DNA of 22,050 nucleotides, taken from the NCBI GenBank assembly GCA_948739805.1, contig CAPYID010000033.1, positions 1 to 22,050 on the forward strand, read 5' to 3'. This DNA comes from an uncultured Clostridia bacterium (lineage in GTDB: Bacteria > Bacillota > Clostridia > TANB77 > CAG-508). The notes beneath the pieces were generated by a model. The model had not been told where the DNA came from. It saw only the letters and a program-made list of their open reading frames with translations, and did not search any database. Shown piece by piece: positions 14,519 through 21,046 of the stretch (position 1 is the stretch's first letter; each line of letters opens with the position of its first letter). A program made the translations under genes and the position numbers.

Positions 14519-14580
14519 ACTAGATTTAAAGTTACAAACATGGTATTATACCAATATCAATAGTAGGTTAAATCTAGTCT
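14517..14580 (+). repeat. 13-bp inverted repeat with inner hairpin between xis and int
   Basis: AGACTAGATTTAA (14517-14529) and its exact complement (14568-14580) enclose 38 nt with an inner TGGTAT/ATACCA hairpin. No T-run follows, so it is not a usual terminator. The left arm includes the xis stop codon. It ends 25 nt before the int start and could control int translation or mRNA processing, or be a DNA site for Xis or Int. Confidence 0.6.
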
Positions 14581-14605
14581 GTTATAAGAAAAGAAAGGAG
14601 TTTTA

Positions 14606-15781
14606 ATGAATATAACAGCAAGCCTACAAACAAAAAATAATATTTATCAAGTTGTTTTAAATTATAAAGATATTAATGGCAAAAGAAAACAAAAATGGGT
14701 TTCAACAGGACTTTCTGAAAAAGGCAATAATAAACGATTAGCAAATCAAAAAATGCAAGAAATACTTGCAGATTTCAAAGAAAGCATAAGCTCTCCTACT
14801 TTAAAAACAGATGACAAACTATTTACAACATATTTAAAAGAATGGTTATTATCTGTCAAAAATACTATTGAAGAAAACACTTATGATTCTTATAAAGTCA
14901 TTGTAAATAAAATTTGTGATTATTTTGAAGATAAGAATATTTTATTAAATGATTTAAAACCTGTAGAAATTCAAAATTTTTATACTCATCTTTATTCTAA
15001 AGAGTTAACAGGAAATACTGTTTTACATTATCATAATGTTATAAGAAAAGCATTACAAACTGCTTTAAAACTAGATTTAATATTAAGTAATCCTGCTGAT
15101 AGAGTAGAACGACCAAAAAAAGAACAATTTATAGGAAGTTTTTATTCTCAATCAGAATTGAATACACTTTTTACTTTCATTAAAAATGATCCATTAAAAA
15201 TAGTCATTTATCTTACAAGTTTTTATGGGTTAAGAAGAAGTGAAGTTTTAGGGTTAAAATGGGAAGCTTTTAATTTTGAAGATAAAACAATTACCATTAA
15301 ACACAAAGCTATTGAAACTAGAAAAGACAATAAAAGAGTTATACTTTTAAAAGATAAAACTAAAAATCAATCTAGTTATAGAACTTTACCATTAGTTGAT
15401 GATATTATTGTTCTTTTGCAAGAACATAAGAAACAAATTGATGAAAATAGAAAATTATGTGGAAATAGTTATAATAAAAAATATTTAGATTATATCTGTG
15501 TTGATTCTATGGGTAAGTTATTTAGACCTGAATATGTAACAGACCATTTTACATTGATAATGAATAAAAATAAAGATGTTTTAAGAAAAATCAGATTTCA
15601 CGATTTAAGACATTCTTGTGCAAGTCTTTTACTTGCTAAAGGAATACCTATGAAAGAAATTCAAGATTGGCTTGGTCATTCTACCTATTCTACTACTGCT
15701 AATATTTATGCTCATTTAGAAAAAGATACAAAAAATAAATCTGCAAATGTATTATCAAATGTTCTTACATTTACAGAATAG
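14606..15781 (+). CDS. int: Tyrosine recombinase / integrase
   Basis: The 391-residue site-specific recombinase integrates and excises the element. An N-terminal arm-binding domain (about 1-60, with YKDINGKRKQKWVSTGLSE) is followed by a SAM-like core-binding domain (70-170) and the catalytic domain (175-385). Catalytic residues are visible: R210 in YGLRRSE, a likely beta-hairpin lysine near 251-253, H332 and R335 in FHDLRHS, H358 in WLGHST, and nucleophile Y368 in NIYAHLE. GAAAGGAG precedes the ATG by 6-7 nt. Length and layout match phage/Tn916-type integrases. Its stop codon lies 2 nt from the predicted crossover 7-mer, as in elements where int abuts the attachment site. A 3' remnant of a sister gene is at 6111-6155. 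Confidence 0.96.
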   Translation: MNITASLQTKNNIYQVVLNYKDINGKRKQKWVSTGLSEKGNNKRLANQKMQEILADFKESISSPTLKTDDKLFTTYLKEWLLSVKNTIEENTYDSYKVIVNKICDYFEDKNILLNDLKPVEIQNFYTHLYSKELTGNTVLHYHNVIRKALQTALKLDLILSNPADRVERPKKEQFIGSFYSQSELNTLFTFIKNDPLKIVIYLTSFYGLRRSEVLGLKWEAFNFEDKTITIKHKAIETRKDNKRVILLKDKTKNQSSYRTLPLVDDIIVLLQEHKKQIDENRKLCGNSYNKKYLDYICVDSMGKLFRPEYVTDHFTLIMNKNKDVLRKIRFHDLRHSCASLLLAKGIPMKEIQDWLGHSTYSTTANIYAHLEKDTKNKSANVLSNVLTFTE

Positions 15782-15783
15782 TT

Positions 15784-15790
15784 ACTGGCT
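15784..15790 (+). other. Predicted right attachment core ACTGGCT
   Basis: ACTGGCT follows the int stop by 2 nt, matching the 7-mer at 6159-6165 that follows the int remnant by 3 nt and contains the reverse complement of the tRNA 3' end AGCCA. Seven bases fit the usual overlap length of tyrosine recombinases. Beyond the 7-mer the right side reads CCTTTGCGTAGG and has no further tRNA similarity. Confidence 0.5.
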
Positions 15791-15978
15791 CCTTTGCGTA
15801 GGACGTATTCGAAAAATCTATCGCAAAAAAGTTACTTATTTCCGTTTCAAATGTAGTTATAGCAATAGATTACAATAAATATACTCACAAATCGATGTTT
15901 TTTGTCTATAACTATGTTTTTAATTTAACATAAAATTTTAGGTTTGGCAATACTTTTTGAAAAAGTTTTTATAAATGC
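15791..15978. other. Non-coding junction with weak terminator
   Basis: No gene is supported. A 13-position imperfect stem (about 15850-15862 with 15906-15918) and a small hairpin ACTTT/AAAGT (15952-15966) followed by Ts to 15970 could end the integrase transcript before the converging NUDIX gene. The first 40 bases are less AT-rich than the rest and may be the disrupted target gene. Confidence 0.4.
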
Positions 15979-16425
15979 TTATCTAATATATTTTGTATTG
16001 TTAAAAACATCTAATGGATATACTTTTCCATCTTCAAAATCTTTTATAAATTGAATACTTGTATCATATCCTCTTAGTTCTTGATCCGTCATACTTTTCA
16101 CATCTTTTATATCTAGCCATTGTACATCTAATATTTCTTCAGTATCAAATTTGATGTTTTCTGCTACTATGTCTGCTGTAAATCTTACCATTATATGTGT
16201 TTCTCCATTTTTAAAATCAACACAACTTATAGGTAATACTCCTGTAAGTTTTACCTTACAACCAGTTTCTTCATATGCTTCTCTTATTGCTGCTTCTGTA
16301 ATTAGCTCATTTTCATCTACATGACCTGCTGGAAAATTCCATTGTCCATAACATTTCTTTTTAGCCTCTTTTACCATTAATATCTTATTATCTCTTACTA
16401 TAACACAACCTGCTATAACTACCAT
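15979..16425 (-). CDS. NUDIX hydrolase
   Basis: A 148-residue cytosolic pyrophosphohydrolase. The Nudix box is complete at about 34-55: GHVDENE, then LITEAAIREAYEETGC, fitting Gx5Ex7REUxEExG. The flanking VIAGCVIVRDNKILMVKEA and YGQWNFPAGHV are typical of MutT/ADP-ribose-type members. I start it at ATG 16425, which has GAGGAGAG upstream; an in-frame ATG 11 codons earlier lacks an RBS. The gene is 16 bp after the MBL-fold gene and ends the five-gene minus-strand unit. Substrate unknown: NUDIX enzymes cleave nucleoside diphosphates linked to another moiety. In this company (SDR, MBL, OLD nuclease) a nucleotide-clearing or signal-degrading job is conceivable but not shown. Confidence 0.93.
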   Translation of the reverse strand: MVVIAGCVIVRDNKILMVKEAKKKCYGQWNFPAGHVDENELITEAAIREAYEETGCKVKLTGVLPISCVDFKNGETHIMVRFTADIVAENIKFDTEEILDVQWLDIKDVKSMTDQELRGYDTSIQFIKDFEDGKVYPLDVFNNTKYIR

Positions 16426-16441
16426 TATTCTCTCCTCTTTT

Positions 16442-17248
16442 CTATAATTCAATAACATCTAAATCATCTGGTACATATATATTTCCATTAAAATATTGTT
16501 TTGCCTCTTCTTTATATAATCTTTTTCTATTTTCTAAATCGTTATCACTTGCATGATATAATACTAAATTTTTAACATTTAAACTCGCTCCTATTTCTGA
16601 TGCTGTTTTTACAGTAGAATGCATTTTTTCGTATGGCTTAAATATATATGCCTCCGAATCCATACACATTGCCTCATGTAATAGCCAATCTGCATTTTCT
16701 ACTTCATCTCTTAATTTCTCATCAAATGTTTCGTCACCTAAAAATACAAGTTTTTTTCCATTTTCTAATATTGTTTTAAATCCAAATTGTCTATCTTTTT
16801 TTGCTTGAACATCTAAAAATTTAATATTATAATTTAATATTTTTATTTCTTCTTTATCTTCTACTATATTAAAAATAATTCTGTTATCAATAAGTTTTGT
16901 AAATTTTTGTGGTAGTACTTCAAACATTATTTTTCTAATTGTACTTTCTAATTCTTTATGCATATAAACATTTAAATTTCCATCATAATTATTATTGTCA
17001 AAAAACTTTTGTGCATATCTGATAATCCAAAACATTCCTAGTATATGGTCTGTATGCTTATGTGATAAAATAATGTTATGTATTTTTCTAAAATCTATGT
17101 TTGCATCCCTTAATTGTTTTATTATTTGTAGACCTCCACCTGTATCTACTAATATATGTTCTCCTTCATTATTTTCTAATGTAAAGCAAGTATTATAACA
17201 ATCTAATGTCATTGCGTGACCTGTCCCTAATATATTTAACTTTTCCAT
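16442..17248 (-). CDS. MBL-fold metallohydrolase (RNase Z-like)
   Basis: A 268-residue metallo-beta-lactamase-fold protein with the beta-CASP-free RNase Z/phosphodiesterase look. It has LNILGTGHA at the N-terminus, LVDTGGG (33-39), the zinc motif LSHKHTDHILG (H63, H65, D67, H68), VFLGDETF, LLHEAMC, MHSTVKTASEIG and LVLYHAS as further metal-ligand regions. Members cleave RNA or cyclic nucleotide phosphodiesters or act on small phosphoesters; the substrate here is unknown. The start is ATG 17248 with AGAGGG 6 nt before it. A TTG at 17272 in frame overlaps the SDR gene and has no RBS. It is 10 bp downstream of the SDR gene and 16 bp upstream of the NUDIX gene, so it is co-transcribed. Confidence 0.88.
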   Translation of the reverse strand: MEKLNILGTGHAMTLDCYNTCFTLENNEGEHILVDTGGGLQIIKQLRDANIDFRKIHNIILSHKHTDHILGMFWIIRYAQKFFDNNNYDGNLNVYMHKELESTIRKIMFEVLPQKFTKLIDNRIIFNIVEDKEEIKILNYNIKFLDVQAKKDRQFGFKTILENGKKLVFLGDETFDEKLRDEVENADWLLHEAMCMDSEAYIFKPYEKMHSTVKTASEIGASLNVKNLVLYHASDNDLENRKRLYKEEAKQYFNGNIYVPDDLDVIEL

Positions 17249-17258
17249 ATCTATCCCT

Positions 17259-17948
17259 CTAATTTCTTTCAATTATAATATCTGCAATAGTTAAATTAGT
17301 ATCATTTGTAGCATTATCTATAATTGTTTTAGCAACATCACAGGGCTTCATAAATGTAGATTGCTTTTCTTCTGATACATAATCTCTACTGTTTTTATAA
17401 AATTCTGTATTAATTCCACCTGGATATACTCCTATTACCTTTACACTTGTACCTTTATAAGCTACTTTTAAACTTTCTGTATATCCTCTTTCTCCCCATT
17501 TAGTAGCACAATATACCGCTTCTTGTTTGTTTCCTCTTAATGCTGCTGATGACATTATATTTACTATTTTTAAGTCTTTTTCTTCTTTTACTTTTAAAAC
17601 TTCTGTTGAAAACAAAATCATACCTTGCAAACCCTTAAAGCATTTATCTATATCTTCTTTTTCATACTTTGTAGGTAGCTTAAATGATGGCTCTCCTGCA
17701 TTATTGATTAGTATTTTTATATTTCCTAAATTTGATATTTTATTAATGATATTCTTAACAAATTCATTGTCTGAAATATCTCCTGTAAATCCTCTGTAAT
17801 TATCTTTATATGTATCATTTAATACTTTCATTTTTTCAAAATCTCTATCTATGTTACATACAAAGTAACTCTTTTCCATAAATTGTTTAACAAGTTCAAA
17901 TCCTAATCCACTTGCTCCACCTGTTATAATTACTATTCCTTTGCTCAC
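17259..17948 (-). CDS. Short-chain dehydrogenase/reductase
   Basis: A 229-residue NAD(P)-dependent SDR. The Rossmann motif is IITGGASGLGFEL (TGxxxGxG at 9-16), with GDIS (D58), NNAG (82-85), IMSSAA (catalytic serine about 133-134), YCATK (Y146, K150) and PGGINTEF. This is the classical SDR order and length. I start at GTG 17948, preceded by GAGGAG about 10 nt upstream. The ATG at 17984 has no RBS and would overlap the nuclease stop codon. It follows the OLD-family gene by 35 bp and precedes the MBL gene by 10 bp. Substrate unknown. SDR, MBL and NUDIX together look like a small metabolic module attached to a nuclease. Confidence 0.9.
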   Translation of the reverse strand: MSKGIVIITGGASGLGFELVKQFMEKSYFVCNIDRDFEKMKVLNDTYKDNYRGFTGDISDNEFVKNIINKISNLGNIKILINNAGEPSFKLPTKYEKEDIDKCFKGLQGMILFSTEVLKVKEEKDLKIVNIMSSAALRGNKQEAVYCATKWGERGYTESLKVAYKGTSVKVIGVYPGGINTEFYKNSRDYVSEEKQSTFMKPCDVAKTIIDNATNDTNLTIADIIIERN

Positions 17949-17983
17949 TATAATTCTTCTCCTCTCTGTATTTTTTGTATACA

Positions 17984-19801
17984 TCAGTTGTTACATATTA
18001 AATTTAAAATATATTCTATATTGTTAATGGTTTCATCCTCTAAGTCCTTTTTTTCTATCTCCCCTGTAACCACTTTATCATATATCATTTTAGCTGTTAT
18101 AAGCTTTTTATTTTTTGCTTTTCCTATAGAATATTTCTTTTTATCTTCTTTTGAGAATACATCTTCTATACAAAAATCTTTATTTCTACTTATCTTATAA
18201 ATATATTTATTATATTCATCTTCGTTTAAATATAATTCATATAACTTATTTCTAGCCTTTTCATTTTCGCTATCTGTATCTAGTAACACTTTATATTCTA
18301 AATTCCATCCAATTGCTAGTGAAGCCAATAAATGCGTTGTGGTAGCACCTTGAGCTGGTATGACATGTATATCTTCTTCAATATCAAATAACTTTATAAA
18401 TGAAAGTATATAGTATCTATCAGATGGTCCTTCTGTTATAATATTTAATCCACTTCCTAACTCTAATGGGCTTTGTGAGACATCATACCCTATTGCCGTT
18501 ATTAAAGGTGTAATAGTATCAATATCAGAACATTTATAATACTTATTTTCTACAGTTGTACCTTTTCCCTTACTTCTATCATTTATTACTAATTTTATTC
18601 GCAACATATTTTTAGTGTCTATTAAATATGGACTATGTGTAGTATAAATAATATTATTTTTTAAGTTGTTTTCAAAAAAATTCAAAATGTCTTTTTGTGC
18701 ACTAGCATGTAAATATAATCCTGGTTCATCGATTAATAATATGCTATCTTCTTGACTATTATTTAACATTAAATAAAAAGATAAAAACCATTGTAACCCT
18801 TTGCTTCTTTGTGATGGCTTCTTAGGATGTATATTATCATCAATATCATAAATATTAACATATATCATATTTCCATCTTTATTTAGCGAAATTCTCAAAT
18901 CTTCTTGGGTATATATATTTTTATAATCAAATGTAATATTGTCTGAATAACTGTCCAATAATGTTTGTGGCATTCTACTTATTTCATTCATTTCTTTTTG
19001 AAATTCTTTTAGTGTCTTTCCAAAATATCCTAGCAAATTAATAAATCCTCTATTTTTAGTAGTAAACTCTTCATTTTCTATCTCATTTAAATTAATTTCA
19101 TCTGGTAACATATCATTAAAATTATCAAAATATTTAAATTCTGGAATCAAGATTTTTTTAACGCTTTTCATCATTGAATAAATATCAGATTGTTCAATTA
19201 TTTGTAAGATTTCTGAAGATACAGTTTTCATTTCTTCATTTAACTTTTCTACCTTAAATATATCCTTAATAAATACAGTTAGTTCTTCACTTAAATCCTC
19301 CGAACTAAAAAATGATTTATAAATTTTGATAATCTCTTTATTAAAGTTTATCTTATCAATTTGAAAATTATATTTTTCTAATATCTCTTCTGTAAAAGTT
19401 TCTTTTATTTTATCTATTTCTGGTTTTTCTCTTTCAGTAATACTCTTAATAACTTCATCTATAATTCTACCATTGAATTTATCTACATAATCTTTACTGC
19501 GTTCAACTGTATATGTGTATGTAGATTCTGCATCTAATAAATCTTCTTTTAACTTACAATTAAAATATTCTCCATCAACCTCAAAATCCACAATAATAGT
19601 AGGATTTAATTTTCCGTCCTTAGTAGGAACATCATTTTTTGAAAAGTCATCTTTGTAAAATGTTTCTAATGCATGCAATATATTAGTTTTACCAGATTCA
19701 TTTTTACCTGCTAATACTGTTATTCTATCTTCAATTGTAATTAGTCCTGTATCATACATTGATTTATAATCTTTTATTCTTATTCCTTTTATTTGTACCA
19801 T
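17984..19801 (-). CDS. OLD-family ATP-dependent endonuclease (AAA ATPase + TOPRIM)
   Basis: A 605-residue protein with an ABC/SMC-like ATPase and C-terminal TOPRIM nuclease, the OLD layout. Walker A is AGKNESGKTN (31-40). A split coiled middle (about 90-300) follows, then the signature-like SQRSKGLQWFLSF (330-342), Walker B SILLIDEPGLYLHA (353-366) and H-loop TTHSP (388-391). TOPRIM acidic residues appear in NIITEGPSDRYY (E457) and VLLDTDSE (D508, D510), with QGATTTHLLA between. OLD proteins cut DNA and act in phage exclusion; GajA of the Gabija defence system is a relative, but no GajB helicase is present here. GGAGAG precedes the ATG. It is 26 bp after DUF1016 copy 2 and leads into the SDR gene. 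Confidence 0.9.
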   Translation of the reverse strand: MVQIKGIRIKDYKSMYDTGLITIEDRITVLAGKNESGKTNILHALETFYKDDFSKNDVPTKDGKLNPTIIVDFEVDGEYFNCKLKEDLLDAESTYTYTVERSKDYVDKFNGRIIDEVIKSITEREKPEIDKIKETFTEEILEKYNFQIDKINFNKEIIKIYKSFFSSEDLSEELTVFIKDIFKVEKLNEEMKTVSSEILQIIEQSDIYSMMKSVKKILIPEFKYFDNFNDMLPDEINLNEIENEEFTTKNRGFINLLGYFGKTLKEFQKEMNEISRMPQTLLDSYSDNITFDYKNIYTQEDLRISLNKDGNMIYVNIYDIDDNIHPKKPSQRSKGLQWFLSFYLMLNNSQEDSILLIDEPGLYLHASAQKDILNFFENNLKNNIIYTTHSPYLIDTKNMLRIKLVINDRSKGKGTTVENKYYKCSDIDTITPLITAIGYDVSQSPLELGSGLNIITEGPSDRYYILSFIKLFDIEEDIHVIPAQGATTTHLLASLAIGWNLEYKVLLDTDSENEKARNKLYELYLNEDEYNKYIYKISRNKDFCIEDVFSKEDKKKYSIGKAKNKKLITAKMIYDKVVTGEIEKKDLEDETINNIEYILNLICNN

Positions 19802-19827
19802 ACTTATTCTCTCCTTAACTATGTATT

Positions 19828-20850
19828 CTATTCCAATCCTTCTAATCTCTTCTTTATTTCTTCTGGTGAAGGTAATAAATTCTTCATTTGTTCTGGTAAA
19901 GTGTCTCTTATTTGATATGTAGAAACTCCTATCGGCTTATCACTATCACTTAATGCATATTCTACTACTGTTCTATTTTTGCTTTTGCATATTATAATTC
20001 CTATTGACGGATTTTCATGTTTCATTTTTACTTGTTTGTCCAGTGCTGTTAAGTAAAATTGAAGTTGTCCAACAAATTCAGGTTTAAATTCTCCTATTTT
20101 TAATTCTATTGCAATTAAACTTTTTAAACTTCTATGATACAATAATAAATCTATATAAAAATCATCTCCGCCTACATTTAAATGATATTGACTTCCCATA
20201 AAAGCAAAATTTCCACCCATTTCTTCTAGAAATGCTCTCATATTATTTACTAAACTTTCTTCCAACTCTCTTTCTGAATGTTGTTCAGAAAGTTCCATAA
20301 AATCAAAAATATACTCATCTTTGACAGCTAATTTTGCCTGATTAATGTACTTATCAGGTAGTGTTTCATCAAAGTTAGTTTGATTTAATAGATATTTTTC
20401 ATAAGTCCTATTCTCTATATTGTTTATTAAAACATCTTTAGTCCAACCATACTTTTTTGTCATTTTTATATAAAATTCTCTTTCAAGTGGATCTTTGCAT
20501 TTCTCCATTATTGTTACATTTTTACTCCAACTTATTTCTGCCACTAATGGTGGCAGAATTTCATTATCTTTATATTCAACATATAAATTTCGCATTCTCC
20601 ATAGATTTCTTGCGGAAAAACCTTGAACATCTGGAAATTCCTTTTTTAACTCTTTTGCTAATAGCTCAACAATCGATTTTCCCCAACCCTTTTCTTGTTG
20701 CTGATTATATATTTCTTGTCCAATACCCCAATATAAATTAATTAAAGTCTTATTAACTGCTCTCATTGCTTCATATTGGCTATTTCTAATTTTATTCTTG
20801 ATTTCTCCTATAAAATCCCTATAATCTTCATTAATTAGATTATTTTCCAC
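19828..20850 (-). CDS. DUF1016 / YhcG-type PDDEXK nuclease-like protein, copy 2
   Basis: Same 340-residue layout as the copy at 11339-12361: N-terminal helical DUF1016_N domain, then PDDEXK with FYIDLLLYHR (D234) and AIELKIG (E249, K251). The start is GTG at 20850, with GGAGG 7 nt upstream; copy 1 uses ATG. Differences from copy 1 cluster around residues 88-122; the catalytic domain is almost unchanged. It heads an apparent operon with the OLD-family nuclease, SDR, MBL and NUDIX genes, and has a leader with two palindromes. In copy 1 the partner is a DUF6076-like gene, so the nuclease has been shuffled between contexts. The exact activity of this family is unsettled. Confidence 0.9.
   Translation of the reverse strand: MENNLINEDYRDFIGEIKNKIRNSQYEAMRAVNKTLINLYWGIGQEIYNQQQEKGWGKSIVELLAKELKKEFPDVQGFSARNLWRMRNLYVEYKDNEILPPLVAEISWSKNVTIMEKCKDPLEREFYIKMTKKYGWTKDVLINNIENRTYEKYLLNQTNFDETLPDKYINQAKLAVKDEYIFDFMELSEQHSERELEESLVNNMRAFLEEMGGNFAFMGSQYHLNVGGDDFYIDLLLYHRSLKSLIAIELKIGEFKPEFVGQLQFYLTALDKQVKMKHENPSIGIIICKSKNRTVVEYALSDSDKPIGVSTYQIRDTLPEQMKNLLPSPEEIKKRLEGLE
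20536..20558. repeat. Palindrome inside DUF1016 copy 2 (TCTGCCAC type)
   Basis: TTCTGCCAC (20536-20544), loop TAATG, GTGGCAGAA (20550-20558), within codons for PPLVAEIS. The core differs by one base from the reverse complement of the terminator at 8427-8453, and by a paired two-base flip from the hairpin in copy 1. Confidence 0.8.
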
Positions 20851-20868
20851 TAAACTTCCTCCATTTTT

Positions 20869-20932
20869 AATTTTGCAACATTATGCTGCAAAATTGATAT
20901 TTTTTAAATTTGCAACGCTCCGTTGCAAATTT
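20869..20932 (-). repeat. Twin TTGCAAC palindromes in the nuclease operon leader
   Basis: First palindrome: AATTTTGCA with TGCAAAATT (20869-20895) and a near-symmetrical centre. Second: AAATTTGCAACG with its exact complement (20906-20917 and 20921-20932) and a 3-nt loop. Both share TTTGCA/TGCAAA ends and lie 19-82 nt upstream of the DUF1016 copy 2 start, after the predicted promoter. No T-run follows on the minus strand. They are either paired operators or two RNA hairpins in the 5' leader. Confidence 0.7.
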
Positions 20933-20945
20933 CATATTTTACTTA

Positions 20946-20974
20946 TTTATACCATAAAATCGGTATAAATACAA
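20946..20974 (-). promoter_or_regulatory. Predicted promoter of the DUF1016-OLD operon
   Basis: On the minus strand TTGTAT (20969-20974), a 17-nt spacer and TATAAA (20946-20951). The spacer and both boxes overlap a 9-bp inverted repeat ATTTATACC/GGTATAAAT (20945-20953, 20962-20970), a likely repressor site. The -35 is weak. Confidence 0.4.
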
Positions 20975-20993
20975 TTGTTTTCCAAATATTCAT

Positions 20994-21039
20994 TTTCAAC
21001 AATTGTTGAAAGGCTGTTACTTTCAATATAACAACCTTT
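20994..21039. repeat. 18-bp perfect palindrome plus terminator-like hairpin
   Basis: TTTCAACAATTGTTGAAA (20994-21011) is fully self-complementary. The adjoining AAAGGCTGTTA (21009-21019) pairs with TAACAACCTTT (21029-21039) over 11 positions with one G-U. It follows the relaxase remnant's stop by 7 bp and could end that transcript, though the T-run on the minus strand is short. Confidence 0.55.
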
Positions 21040-21046
21040 TATAATT

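Larger units (their letters stand above)
6159..15790. mobile_element. Integrative mobilizable element (MOBV relaxase + tyrosine integrase)
   Basis: Proposed limits are the two ACTGGCT 7-mers at 6159-6165 and 15784-15790. The left one is fused to a tRNA-Gln 3' fragment and the right one lies 2 nt after the integrase stop. Within it are arm-like repeats, an oriT-like region, a MOBV relaxase, minus-strand cargo and an HTH-excisionase-integrase module at the right edge, which is the usual layout of clostridial integrative mobilizable elements. There are no type IV secretion genes, so transfer would need a helper. Termini are inferred: the right junction lacks the rest of the tRNA sequence, which suggests use of a secondary target or later rearrangement. 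Confidence 0.6.

Noticed and set aside
15784..15830. A tRNA 3' end after the integrase (GGAGCCA and TTCGAAT on the minus strand).
   Set aside because: TTCGAAT lies 21 nt from CCA instead of 16, and its flanks do not pair as a T-stem, so this is not a tRNA.
17984..19801. Gabija defence system (GajA).
   Set aside because: The ATPase-TOPRIM layout fits GajA-like proteins, but there is no GajB UvrD-type helicase next to it. OLD family is as far as the sequence supports.
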